Origin: Sciurus carolinensis
Taxonomy: Eukaryota; Chordata; Mammalia; Rodentia; Sciuridae
Reading direction: 5' to 3'
NCBI RefSeq assembly: GCF_902686445.1
Contig: NC_062219.1
Span: forward strand, 112,469,160-112,533,159
DNA: 64,000 bases
Shown here: positions 47,101 through 53,155 of the stretch, in pieces
Layout: every line of letters starts with the position of its first letter
How positions within the stretch are numbered: position 1 is the first letter of the stretch
Translations under genes and position numbers: made by a program
Notes under the pieces: generated by a model
Database searches by the model: none
What the model saw: only the letters and a program-made list of their open reading frames with translations
Told to the model about the DNA's origin: nothing

Positions 47101-49423
47101 CCTGGCTTTCTGGGTCCTAACATTTTGAACCCAGTGTTGCCTATAGCCATCATGGCCTCAGCACAGCCAGCTTCCATTCCTTCTGATGAGATAGCTCCTG
47201 GGGTGAGTGAGAGTGACCAAGACCAGACCCTATTCTCTGTGTTGGTACGTCCTCCACCACCCCTCTCAAGCGTGTTCAGTGAACAAGCCAAAAAATTGGA
47301 GAAGCGAAATTCATGCTTAGCTACAGCCAATGCTAAGGACCTGTATGACATATTCTACAGTAGTGGTGGAAAGGGGACCCCTGAGATCAAGCTGAGTGGT
47401 GGTTCATTGACCAATGGGGAAAATAGCAACCTCTCTAAAACTGAAAGTTCAGATACTTCTTCCACTTCTGCTTGAACAGCAGTGTATCCCAAGAGGGTTT
47501 GGTCACTGCTTCTGTTGTCAGCAACCCTGACAATCCCAATGCAAAAACTCTGGTATCGGTAGGGAAATGGTCAGTTATAGAAACATGCAGACCCAAAAAG
47601 CAGAGGCAACAGCTATGGCTTCTTACAGCCTTTGACAAGATTGTGCCAAAACAGACCTTATGAAACTATTACCCCAAAGACAGATACTTTGGCCATGTGG
47701 ACTTCTAGCTCCTTCCAGAGTGACACTGATAGGGATGTATATCCAGAGTGGAAAATCAATCTTGACCTAGAAGAGCCAGGGCCACCTGAAATAGACTCAG
47801 CTCCTCAAACTGTCAGATACACACTGCCATACCAAGACATCACGGAAGCTGATAAAAATTCACCTCAGAGACTCTGGTAACAAAGATAAGGAAAACCAGG
47901 AGTTTCACCAAACTGAAGATTTGTGGAGAAATTGTGGTAGAGTCAGACAATTGCAACTAAAAGGAAGGATAGCAGTTGAAGAGGGAGCAAGTGCCAACAT
48001 TGGGTCCCACAGCATAGAAGATTCTAATTTGAACCAGGGAGTAGCTACATGCAGGAGGGAGAAGTAGAGCAGCCCAAGTTGCTAGTGATTGATAAAGAGG
48101 CTGAACATCTAAGAAATTGATGACAAGACATGAAACTCTAAGTAAGTAGTAATTGAAGTAAGTGCACAGACTTTGTCTTCCACAAAGTCAAAAATAGACT
48201 CATTTCCATCAGAAGCTAGGTCTTTACTCCAGAACCCACAAGATAAACCTGGGAAATTTCTGCCCCAGAATTACTGCTTCAGTCCCCTGTCAGATCAAAT
48301 ATGTATTATCAGATAGTCCCCAGGAGCAAGGAGTTTCAGCTAGTAGTGAAGCACGGTTAGAAAATTCAGCTCCAGATGCAGTTTCTAGAACTTCTAGGTG
48401 CAGAAGCCTCAAACTCAAGAGAGAAAGATCAAAAGATTTTCAAGGTAAAATAATCTGTGATCTGGCTGTTTGGGATGAGAACAAGAAAAGACCAGAGATG
48501 TGGGAGAGCCCAGAGAAACCAGAAGTGGAAGCTGTGAAGCTGCAGGACGTCCATCCAGAATTAACAGTGACCATAGAAAGTAACACCTTAGAAGACTTTG
48601 AAGCTACGAATTTAAAGGTAGAGAAACTTGCTGTCCTGGGAAATCTGGGGAATATGCATGTTGATTTCTGCAATTCTCGGGTAGACCCAGCACATAGATC
48701 CCCAACTGCCCTATCTCAGAAAATATGTGAAGAAATTCTGTATCACTTACAGGGTGTAATCCCTCTATCCCCAGTGACTTTGAACCAATCCCATCTTTTT
48801 CTGGGTTTCCATTAGATTCTCCCAAAACCCTGGTGCTTAACTTTGAGACAGAAACTGAACATAATTTATCTAATCCCAGAAGTGGGAAGATCACTTCTAA
48901 CATTGTGAAAACTGGTTTTCCTATAGAAAATGTTGACCATGGCTTGGGCCTAGAGGGAACAAATCAGGCCCTTGATCTATTGGCAGGAGGAATGTTACCT
49001 GAGGAGGCAGAAGAAACTTCCCAGTTACAGAAGGCAAGAGTCACTCAGATGGAATCAAAAACGGTTAGTCCTGCAAGCCTTGGACCATCTCCTTGCCTTC
49101 CAGACCTTGTTGACTTTGTCACACGAACATCTGGAGTTGCAAAAGAGAAGATATGTTCTCCACTCTCTGATCCAGATGACCCTTCTAAGTGTAGATCCTT
49201 GGAGATGGGACCACTACAACTAGAAATTCCGAAAGTATCCATCACAGAGATAGCAACTCCTCAAGCAGATGAGGACAATGAGAACCCTTTGAATTTGGCA
49301 AAAACTCCAGCTTCAGCATCCCCTTCAAGGGAGCAGGTAGTTGGAGGCACTCAGGAAATGCCTGAACAAGAAACTGCAGTTGATGCCATCCACGACCACA
49401 CAGAGTCCAGTGTTCATGACTAA
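21426..49423 (+). CDS. ZNF318: ZNF318, zinc finger protein 318 (ten coding exons; frame broken as written)
   Basis: This nuclear zinc-finger protein is known from mouse (Zfp318, TZF/TZF-L) as an androgen-receptor co-regulator. It is also the factor needed for IgD expression in mature B cells, acting on termination between the mu and delta constant regions. Domain order: Arg-Ser-Pro repeats (exon 1), a charged region (exons 2-4), a coiled coil (exons 5-6), zinc finger 1 (exon 7), zinc finger 2 (exon 9), and a long Pro- and acid-rich C-terminal half (exon 10). Exon joins: 21426-21883, 24348-24499, 30111-30750, 32617-34061, 35541-35640, 38409-38710, 44113-44316, 44771-44870, 45744-45861, 46133-49423. 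Every join is GT-AG and phase-consistent once the indels are allowed for. The total is near 2280 codons, matching the human protein. At least 18 one-base indels interrupt the frame. I believe this is the functional locus with assembly errors. A processed pseudogene is excluded by the introns. Confidence 0.97.
21621..21769 (+). repeat. ZNF318: 30-bp coding tandem repeat, five units
   Basis: Units start at 21621, 21651, 21681, 21711 and 21740. They encode alternating RR-x-SPSPPRG decamers resembling RS-type splicing-factor tails. The unit count is likely to vary between species. Confidence 0.93.
22395..22610 (+). repeat. MIR SINE
   Basis: The order 'gtgcttagttcttcacacat', 'attgtacagctgaggaacaa', 'agagaggcttaagtaaattg' and 'ccaaggtgacaaagct' follows the MIR consensus closely. 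Confidence 0.9.
22611..22734 (-). repeat. Long-tailed ID SINE, antisense
   Basis: The tail complement 'ttagttgtcaatggacttta' is followed by 'cacatgctaggcaagcggtc'. Confidence 0.9.
22806..22890 (+). repeat. ID SINE
   Basis: 'ggctgggggcatagatcagt' and 'gtccctgggttctatcccc', with a diverged centre. Confidence 0.88.
24348..24499 (+). CDS. ZNF318: ZNF318 coding exon 2
   Basis: 152 nt, entering in phase 0 and leaving two bases (ag) for the Arg codon finished by exon 3. The acceptor is a pyrimidine-rich tract ending 'tttgtag', the donor 'gtaggc'. It encodes RRSPSLRSDSSLEQSLRI, then a conserved STPERRRLSDRLGSP segment with SP sites. The frame is intact. Confidence 0.96.
24718..24930 (-). repeat. 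B1-dID SINE, antisense
   Basis: Duplicated-B1 subtype, preceded on plus by a G-rich run (24722-24749) derived from its tail side. Confidence 0.93.
25147..25361 (+). repeat. B1-dID SINE with target-site duplication
   Basis: Complete, duplicated-B1 subtype, with C8A11 at the tail. 'gtttatccaa' repeats on both sides (25136-25145 and 25362-25371). Confidence 0.95.
26182..26260 (-). repeat. ID SINE, antisense, with target-site duplication
   Basis: Near-consensus copy. 'ggactgtattctttttt' occurs on both sides (from 26165 and from 26262), one of the youngest insertions in the window. Confidence 0.95.
26645..26748 (+). repeat. Long-tailed ID SINE
   Basis: 'gggttgtggctcagtggtag' then 'aaataaaaataaataaaggt' with a shortened tail. 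Confidence 0.92.
27074..27152 (-). repeat. ID SINE, antisense
   Basis: 'tgctggggaattgaacccag' to 'gagctgcactcccagccc'. Confidence 0.92.
27575..27812 (-). repeat. Long-tailed ID SINE, antisense, interrupted
   Basis: The tail (27575-27612) and the body (27722-27812) are separated by the younger sense ID at 27613-27706. Confidence 0.92.
27613..27706 (+). repeat. ID SINE nested in another SINE
   Basis: Consensus-like ID with a pure A tail. It duplicates 15 bp of the host SINE tail, 'aaagttgtcagtgga' (27598-27612 and 27707-27721). Confidence 0.97.
27876..27952 (-). repeat. ID SINE, antisense, diverged
   Basis: 'tgctgggcattgaactcagg' to 'ctatacctccagtcct'. Confidence 0.88.
29580..29755 (+). mobile_element. 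MER5A, non-autonomous hAT DNA transposon
   Basis: 'ggtgtttctcagattttac', 'attctggttcagtaggtgtg', 'aagttcccaggtaatgctta' and 'gtccagaccacactttcaat' follow the MER5A order from end to end. It has no coding capacity. Confidence 0.9.
30111..30750 (+). CDS. ZNF318: ZNF318 coding exon 3
   Basis: 640 nt with acceptor 'tttcctcag' and donor 'cag|gtctct'. The two bases left by exon 2 complete Arg, then DDLTDDSVFTRSSQCSRG follows. The exon encodes a charged, Arg-Glu-rich region with RRRSPSPRF (a likely phosphorylated SP site), a basic/acidic stretch rich in R-K-R-E-E-E, and KKSILKKRIEVDMEPS near the end. The frame is intact across all 214 codons, and reading through the donor stays open for about 45 codons, so intron retention would add an unrelated tail. 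Confidence 0.97.
30960..31150 (-). repeat. B1-dID SINE, antisense
   Basis: Duplicated-B1 subtype with a CTC expansion ('cctcctcctcctcctg') in the B1 part. Confidence 0.9.
31215..31455 (-). repeat. Purine-headed L1-like 3' repeat, antisense
   Basis: The reverse complement matches 15727-15945: 'ccatttgtgtaatcataaat', 'tacatagggtaatg', then a pyrimidine tract (31338-31455) equal to the complement of the GGGAGG head. Confidence 0.8.
31462..31512 (-). repeat. Long-tailed ID SINE, tail remnant
   Basis: Only the tail complement and first bases of the body ('ttagttgtagatgaacacc…tatgtggtg') remain. Confidence 0.8.
31670..31800 (+). repeat. MIR SINE fragment
   Basis: MIR core: 'gattctgattttgtaccc', 'ctgtgtgatttttagacaag' and 'ttacttcaccattctgggtt'. 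Confidence 0.82.
32142..32270 (-). repeat. Long-tailed ID SINE, antisense
   Basis: T-rich start, 'gttgtagatggacacaatac', then the body with a short internal deletion ('cctcatgtgctaggcaag'). Confidence 0.93.
32287..32484 (-). repeat. B1-dID SINE, antisense
   Basis: Duplicated-B1 subtype: 'cactaagttgcttaggacct' followed by 'cactaagttgctgagg'. Confidence 0.93.
32617..34061 (+). CDS. ZNF318: ZNF318 coding exon 4 (one-base deletion near its start)
   Basis: 1445 nt with acceptor 'tttgcag' and donor 'aag|gtaaat'. It begins LESFSSSTSS and ends KNRASQKQK in phase 0. The A run at 32726-32728 has three A's where four keep the frame, and the written frame stops at 32755-32757. From 32742 the correct frame runs open to the donor. 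Content: acidic segment (DIEDEEKFLYGDEEEDL), a conserved block around HDLLKTIGLDIGVAEI, a Ser-Asp-Arg repeat region (33311-33402), and a Pro/His/Tyr-rich part. With the base restored the exon is 482 codons, which fits both neighbours' phases. Confidence 0.97.
33311..33402 (+). repeat. ZNF318: Coding Ser-Asp-Arg tandem repeat
   Basis: Degenerate units of SSADRRSSVDRHFS type (S-x-D-R/H every 4-6 residues). The human protein is recalled as having more units, so this tract may have contracted here. Confidence 0.8.
34277..34473 (-). repeat. B1-dID SINE, antisense
   Basis: 'ctgggaattgaacctagagg' to 'caggcgtgcaccaccacac'. Duplicated-B1 subtype with one extra mutation in the repeat. Confidence 0.93.
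34960..35115 (+). repeat. MIR SINE
   Basis: 'ctctgtgactttgggtaagt', 'cctcagttttcttaactgta' and 'aataatatgaaatatgtaat' follow the MIR order, including its 3' part. Confidence 0.9.
35305..35451 (+). repeat. Long-tailed ID SINE
   Basis: Full tail ('aaaggtattgtgttcatctc') plus an A tail. The direct repeats read 'gatatatagcaca' and 'gatacatagcaca'. Confidence 0.93.
35541..35640 (+). CDS. ZNF318: ZNF318 coding exon 5 (coiled coil, first part)
   Basis: 100 nt, 33 codons plus one base, acceptor 'ctttgcag', donor 'g|gtatca'. It encodes VIEEREKLKSDREARQKKM and then YYLRTELERLHKQQ, a heptad-compatible charged helix that continues into exon 6. The frame is intact. Confidence 0.96.
35765..35838 (+). repeat. 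ID SINE, degraded
   Basis: 'ggtctggggatgtggctctt' with the A-to-B-box middle shortened, ending 'tctgtccccagcac'. Confidence 0.75.
35963..36002. repeat. (TG)n microsatellite
   Basis: A pure (GT)n run of about 20 units within the L1 fragment. Confidence 0.97.
36557..36691 (-). repeat. Long-tailed ID SINE, antisense
   Basis: 'cttatgtataagatac' and 'cttatgtataagatat' flank it as direct repeats. Confidence 0.93.
36820..37250 (-). repeat. B1-dID SINE, antisense, split by another repeat
   Basis: The ID half (36820-36890) and B1 half (37125-37250) are separated by the purine-headed repeat at 36898-37120, which inserted at the A-rich linker. The linker sequence is repeated on both sides. Confidence 0.85.
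36898..37120 (-). repeat. Purine-headed L1-like 3' repeat, antisense
   Basis: 'ggggtacaacttttcatttc', 'gtgtaaccatacatgtacat' and 'ccactatctttcctacccc' are the complement of the 15800-15945 block. The CT-rich end corresponds to the purine head. Confidence 0.85.
37344..37499 (-). repeat. Long-tailed ID SINE, antisense
   Basis: The direct repeat 'cacccatttgttt' lies on both sides (37331-37343 and 37500-37512). Confidence 0.95.
38409..38710 (+). CDS. ZNF318: ZNF318 coding exon 6 (coiled coil, second part)
   Basis: 302 nt. One base from exon 5 completes Gly, then EMLRKKRREKDGHKDPLLVE. A predicted coiled coil follows (VSRLQDNIMKDIAELRQEAE and onward), with leucines and alanines at heptad positions. 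A Lys-Ser-Pro-rich linker (KSKSPEK region) closes the exon. Acceptor 'ctactcag' and donor 'aag|gtaata' are good. The frame is intact, and the exon ends in phase 0. Confidence 0.97.
38950..40110 (+). repeat. L2 LINE, 3' part of ORF2 and 3' end
   Basis: A decayed L2: 'cagggctcagtcctagccc' corresponds to the conserved reverse-transcriptase block. Farther down, 'ctgtatctgtctcattctcc' and 'cagcacatagctcagtgaca' match the L2 3' end. The frame is long gone. Confidence 0.65.
40317..40353. repeat. (CTTC)n microsatellite
   Basis: 'cttccttccttcc' run of about 8 units at the tail side of the following antisense ID. Confidence 0.95.
40354..40422 (-). repeat. ID SINE, antisense
   Basis: 'ggattgaacccagagcctca' to 'gagctatattttcagtcct'. 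Its 3' tail has become the CTTC repeat. Confidence 0.9.
40472..40673 (-). repeat. B1-dID SINE, antisense
   Basis: Shortened ID half, duplicated-B1 subtype, ending 'gtgcaccactgcacccagct'. Confidence 0.92.
40727..40816 (-). repeat. ID SINE, antisense
   Basis: 'tgggaattgaacccagggcc' to 'gagctatatccccagccct'. Confidence 0.93.
40845..40925 (+). repeat. L2 3'-end fragment
   Basis: 'gcatccagtatgtcttgcac' and 'atagtaggtactgagttaat' match the L2 terminal phrase. Confidence 0.65.
41129..41184. repeat. (CT)n(TA)n microsatellite
   Basis: (TC)n at 41129-41160 passes directly into (AT)n at 41161-41184. Confidence 0.97.
41185..41322 (-). repeat. Long-tailed ID SINE, antisense
   Basis: T-rich start, 'gttgtagatgaacacgatac' and the body ending 'gagttacaaccccagcc'. 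Confidence 0.93.
41470..41556 (-). repeat. ID SINE, antisense, diverged
   Basis: 'gatcaaacccagagccttct' to 'gagctacatccccagtc'. Confidence 0.88.
41586..41812 (+). repeat. B1-dID SINE
   Basis: Complete copy. The duplicated part reads 'aacttagtgaggcactaag' then 'caactcagtgagaccct'. Confidence 0.95.
42188..42325 (-). repeat. Long-tailed ID SINE, antisense
   Basis: 'ttagttgtagatggacacaa' tail complement and a complete body. Confidence 0.94.
42551..42655 (-). repeat. ID SINE, antisense
   Basis: Preceded by a T run (42558-42574). 'ctggggatggaacccagagc' to 'gaggtaccactctagccc'. Confidence 0.9.
43072..43268 (-). repeat. B1-dID SINE, antisense
   Basis: Short-B1 subtype ('cttgctaaattgccaaggct'), with (GTTTT)n at the tail side. 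Confidence 0.93.
43398..43538 (-). repeat. Long-tailed ID SINE, antisense
   Basis: Complete, with a 4-bp duplication in the A box region ('gcactcactctaccactg'). Confidence 0.94.
44113..44316 (+). CDS. ZNF318: ZNF318 coding exon 7 (zinc finger 1)
   Basis: 204 nt, 68 codons, phase 0 to phase 0, acceptor 'cccttctag', donor 'cag|gtaggt'. It encodes a Lys-Ser-Pro linker and then a U1/matrin-type C2H2 finger with CX2CX12HX5H spacing (CKDC…THMHNKKH, first Cys codon at 44242). This finger type often binds RNA or acts in protein contacts. The frame is intact and both Cys and both His are present. Confidence 0.97.
44317..44770 (+). other. ZNF318: ZNF318 intron 7, with a possible cassette exon
   Basis: 454 nt, GT-AG, with no SINE in it. 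It contains the exon-like block at 44421-44511. Confidence 0.9.
44421..44511 (+). other. Candidate cassette exon within intron 7
   Basis: 91 nt framed by 'gggcag' and a strong donor 'gtaagt'. In the phase left by exon 7 it reads EPNLKSQEVPTKETPPQ and onward, without a stop, for 30 codons. Its length is not a multiple of three. Inclusion would shift exon 8 and stop within it, removing finger 2 and the C-terminal half. Not known to me as an annotated exon. Confidence 0.35.
44771..44870 (+). CDS. ZNF318: ZNF318 coding exon 8
   Basis: 100 nt, 33 codons plus one base. Reads TLDPYNRPWASKTQSEAKQD and then AVKRTDKITVPAKG, a conserved linker between the two zinc fingers. The acceptor is 'ttgcaaatag' (weak pyrimidine tract) and the donor 'g|gtgggt'. 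The frame is intact. Confidence 0.95.
44871..45743 (+). other. ZNF318: ZNF318 intron 8
   Basis: 873 nt of unique, AT-rich sequence with no SINE and no second open exon. Confidence 0.9.
45744..45861 (+). CDS. ZNF318: ZNF318 coding exon 9 (zinc finger 2; one-base deletion)
   Basis: 118 nt as written and 119 expected from the phases of exons 8 and 10. It encodes a second C2H2 finger (CQLC…, then HVKGHQH, with CX2CX12HX3-5H spacing). The G run at 45802-45805 has four G's where five keep the frame. The break falls between the Cys pair and the His pair and leads to a stop at 45830-45832. Acceptor 'ttctttcag'. The donor 'aag|gttgta' is a weaker GT site. Confidence 0.94.
45862..46132 (+). other. ZNF318: ZNF318 intron 9
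   Basis: 271 nt, gttgta…'ttcttttcacag'. No repeat seen. Confidence 0.9.
46133..49423 (+). CDS. ZNF318: ZNF318 coding exon 10 (last exon; at least 15 indels)
   Basis: The large terminal exon encodes the C-terminal half, from RYVDENPLYEERRNLDRQAG to the end VDAIHDHTESSVHD. Contents: a Lys/Glu-rich segment, KTVVAHTSPWMP-type and Pro-rich blocks, a run of 17-18 prolines (46962-47006), a conserved block around SSVFSEQAKKLEKRNSCLAT, and an acidic, Ser-rich tail. Indels relative to the conserved frame fall at 46146-46150 (+A), 46299-46302, 46346-46350, 46426-46430, 46451-46453, 46565-46566, 47472-47473, 47581-47583 (+A), 47807-47809 (+A), 48040-48045, 48114-48119, 48141-48150, 48254-48256, 48304-48307 and 48733-48735. 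All except those marked + lack one base. 47880-48000 is too diverged to place with confidence. The stretches between breaks are well conserved. The stop is TAA at 49421. Confidence 0.93.
46962..47006 (+). repeat. ZNF318: Polyproline-coding CCN tract
   Basis: Mixed ccacct/ccaccg codons encode about 17 consecutive prolines followed by VIPHP. Synonymous mixing keeps it from behaving as a simple trinucleotide repeat. The frame is intact here. Confidence 0.93.
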
Positions 49424-50525
49424 GAATAAACCACTCAAGGCTGCTTGTGGATGAATCAAATTGGCTTCTAGAAATCAGATGCTCACATGATCCCAGGACT
49501 AACTGGCAATCTCATCTGGAACCTATACCAAGAGTCAGCATCTTACAGTAAATGTTTATGGAAATTAAAAAATTTATCTCCTTTCCTTTCCCCACCCATT
49601 AAAATATTGGACAAATCAAGCATTAACATCTATACATACCTGTAAAAAAGTATTTTCTGTTAATTTTTATTCTTTTTGGTCAAATTGTTTCTCCTACTTT
49701 GTCATTAAAGTCAAATGTCTATCCTGGCTCACCACATAGTGTGCTTTGATTGTATTTTGGCTTTGACACTGCCATTTCTGGAATGTGGGGGAGGAGGGAA
49801 ACAAACTGACTTCTCCAAATACTGTGTTGTATTCCTACCCAATATCTGGGCAGCTGATGAATCTCTGGGAGAAACACCAGAGTTTGCTGAAATGGAAAAC
49901 TACTGATGAAGGAAGAATTGTTCATCTCTTAGGCTTCCATTTGGATGGGCCTGCCTTAACATTGTTTGAAATGCAGCGTGAGTAGCCCTTTTGTTTACTG
50001 TCTACTTCCCTAATTGGCATGTCAATTCCCATGTTTCCCTTACTCTGTTACCTTTGCTTGAGATGGTCCTGTTAACCCACAAACTTGTTTGGAAATGGCC
50101 TCAGTAAACAGAAGAAAATCTGGCAGACTCACTTTTGGAAGATGACAAATCAACAATTCGGTAAGGCTTATTTGTGTGGTTCAGTGCCAGGAGCAGATAT
50201 TATTGGGGTTCGCTTGAAATGGCCTTTGCTTATTGTATTGTGATCCAGTAAATCTGTATTAAATTGTTTAGCAGCCATTTCTGTTCTGAAGAGGTAGAAG
50301 ATCTGAAACTTGTCTTGGGATTGGACTCATTCTTTGTTGACGAAACTATATGTATCCCTTTCTCTACCTCTCCCTTTCCCAAGTTATTTCCACCGTAGTG
50401 TGATGTTTTGGGTTGTACATTTTGTTAAAAAGATTAAAGGATTTATGAGTTGGCTTGGACAAATTTAATTTTATTTTAATGTGTTAATTCCTTGGAATAA
50501 ATATGCATTAATCTCATGTTTCTTT
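49424..50525 (+). other. ZNF318: Probable ZNF318 3' UTR
   Basis: Unique sequence without SINEs. AATAAA occurs right after the stop (49427-49432) and at 50496-50501. The latter, followed by a T/G-rich stretch ('tctcatgtttctttctgg'), gives a 3' UTR of about 1.1 kb and is my preferred end. Confidence 0.6.
50496..50501 (+). terminator. ZNF318: Probable poly(A) signal of ZNF318
   Basis: AATAAA in 'ccttggaataaatatg', with T/G-rich sequence 20-40 nt downstream. Other AATAAA hexamers at about 52093, 52760 and 53134 are less likely. The last lies in an L2 remnant. Confidence 0.55.
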
Positions 50526-53024
50526 CTGGATTTTTGTTTTGAAAAACTGCACACATTTTTAACTTCAAAGGAAAGTCAGAATAGTGAACCCCTCCTGCCT
50601 ACTGTCTGATCCCCACCCCCAACAATTCTTCCCCCACTTGTGAGAGCCACTTCATGCCAGAATGTTAGGTTATATAGTATCAGAACTAATGCTGCCCAAA
50701 TCCATAGTGAGAGGCAACAATGGTCTGGTATTGGCATCTTCCTATGGTGAAGGACTTTATGTACCCTTTGTTGCCTTTCCCTGGGCTCTTGTGGGAACTG
50801 AGCTCTCCTAGGACAGGTTCTTGCTCTTGGGAATTAGGTGGCTCAGTTCTCAGGTTTTTTTTTTTTTTTTTTTTTAAATCTCTATCCCAGTTTCCTTCTG
50901 ATATTCCTATTGTCAACAGTTTGTAACCTGGCTTAACAGAAGCTTCAGAGATTTCTCAAATCTATTTCTCTAAAGTAATGCAGTATTAGTAATCTTTTTT
51001 ATCCTCAGAATTCATTTTTCCCTGTTTCCTTACTTTCCTTACATACAGATCTTCAGAATTCCTTGATTGAGTTTTTGGGGGCTATTTAATTTTTCTAGAA
51101 CCTAAGTATTATCAAGTTAGAAGTCCTGGCATCTCTTCGTATTGTGGAAAGGGCACATTTGGAGAGCTAGATCCTTGAATATGCCTCAACTGTTTACCTT
51201 GCTGTGATTTTAGAGAAGATGTTTTACCTTGCTGTGTCACAGGATTGGTGTATATACATGTATGTATGGTTTTCTTTTAAGATAATCATTATCCCAATCT
51301 CAACACCAATTGTTTATAGGGTGTGGCCATCCTGAGTAATATTTCTAAACCCATTTTTTAGGCTGAAACTGGAGTTAAGTGCATTTTTCCGGCCTGGAAA
51401 CTACAGATTGACTCAAAAAGAGGTGATCTTCAGAAGAGCTTGAATTAAGGCAAACTTCAGAGAGATTATAGAAGTACCCCCCTCCCTATTCTAAAAGACT
51501 TTCTACAGGAATTTTAGGGAATGTAAACATTTTAAATCCAGTTTGTGTTGATTTTTAGGCTTGTTCATTTAGTAAGTTCAACCTCTTTTGGGGGAAAGAA
51601 TGGGGTTAGGGAAAGAGTTGGGAGAGGTTAATCATATCCAGTTCTTAACCTTACTTCCTCAGAGGGATTCAGCATTTTATTCTCTAGGTTAGGAGGGGGC
51701 CATTTGAGACTGGTAGGAAGGGAACAGAAGTAAAATCTATGAAGAGCAAACTCGTTCTAATAATGCTTGTAATTTCTGTATCACTTCAGGATTTAAACAA
51801 GTTATCAGTTTGGGCTTTTTCTAGAATGTTCACTTAAAATTTCTAGAAAAGGAATTCATTGAGTCGAAGGAATGTCACTTTTTGTATCTGCCCTGATCCA
51901 GCAGAGGGAGAGCTTTCAGGATTCTGTAGACTAAGCAGAAAGCATTGCTGGCTTCTTCCTCTTTGATCAGTGGAATCTTAGCTTGCTTTGAAGCTTATCC
52001 AGAGAAGACATGTGAAAGGAAAGTAGAGATCTAACTTGTAGCTGACACCTAAAGGTAGGGCATAATTTTATTCACTACTTTCATGGTACTGAATAAAGTT
52101 TCAACTTAGAGACAAGGCACCAGCAAGGAATGGGTCCTGATCTTTACATGTGGCTTATGGTATCATATAACTGTTTTAAATTTCTACAAACATCAGGAAT
52201 GATTGTTATCTGAATCCCTCAACTGAGAACAAATGATTAGCAATTATGTTTAAATGTGGGTGAACTCCTAATTTTACCTAAGTTGTATAAATAACTCATT
52301 AAAAATTCCCCTTGGTTTTGTGAGTGGAGACTTCCTGTTTTATAAACCATCTTTCTTCATGACTGTTCTATTATAGGGTAATTAATACTCTTAATTATCT
52401 TTCTGCTAATACTACAGAATAATATATCAAAGTATTCCCACCTTACTCCATACCACTTCATCTCTCTAAAAGAAATTTAAAAATTGGTTACAATTTTGAA
52501 AACACAGCATACCAGAATATATATGTCTAACAGATTTCCAGGTTCACAGACTGAGGAAAAAAGGGAGTAGTTGGGTAGGGAGTGGACATATAGCTTATTA
52601 ACCTCCAATAGGCATAGGAAGTGTGTGTGTGTTACTTTTTTTTTTTTTAAAGTAGGGAAGGATTCAGAGAACAAATAGTCTATAACATAATTGAGGTGGT
52701 TTGTTTTTGTTTTGTCTGTTTTTTAAATATATTTCTAAATCTTGGTTGTCTTCACTTCAATAAAGCTTACCTACCAGGTCCAGAATGAGAACTTCAACAG
52801 AATCTTCATTTATTAATAAATTTTGTGAGACTATAGGCACAGAGATAGTTTGGGATTGTGAGCACATTTCTTCTTATTTAGAACAATTTTGCAATAATGT
52901 TTATGTAATTTTTAATGAAGATTTGTACACAATAGCAGTATTCATTGATAAACTAAGCATTGAACTTACAATGAAACTTAACATCGTTGTAATTTTACAT
53001 TTATGTATATCTTTGATTAACATA
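50526..53024. other. Mostly unique DNA after ZNF318
   Basis: No coding exon and no SINE were seen for 2.5 kb, which is unusual here. There are T runs at 50856-50876 and 52638-52649 only. Longer alternative ZNF318 3' UTRs could extend into it. Confidence 0.5.
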
Positions 53025-53155
53025 TGCCTGCCCCCCAACTGCGTTATAAACTCTCCAAAACAGGAAGTCATCTTTGCTTAGTGTTTTCCATCATTGTATT
53101 CACAGTGCACAGTTGCCTGGCACATTGAGGGTGCTTAATAAAAATTAATTCAAAG
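53025..53155 (+). repeat. L2 3'-end fragment
   Basis: 'ataaactctccaaaacagga', 'attcacagtgcacagttgcc', 'tggcacattgagggtgctta' and 'ataaaaattaattc' match the L2 terminal phrase. Confidence 0.75.

Noticed and set aside
46133..49423. ZNF318 as a processed pseudogene, suggested by the many frameshifts
   Set aside because: Nine introns, correct phases, a CpG-island promoter and no A tail or flanking repeat show the native locus.
49427..49432. AATAAA directly after the stop as the main poly(A) signal
   Set aside because: It would leave a 3' UTR of about 20-30 nt with no clear T/G-rich element. It is possible but less likely than 50496.
53134..53139. AATAAA as the ZNF318 poly(A) signal
   Set aside because: It lies in an L2 3' end, 3.7 kb past the stop. 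The signal at 50496 is closer and in unique sequence.
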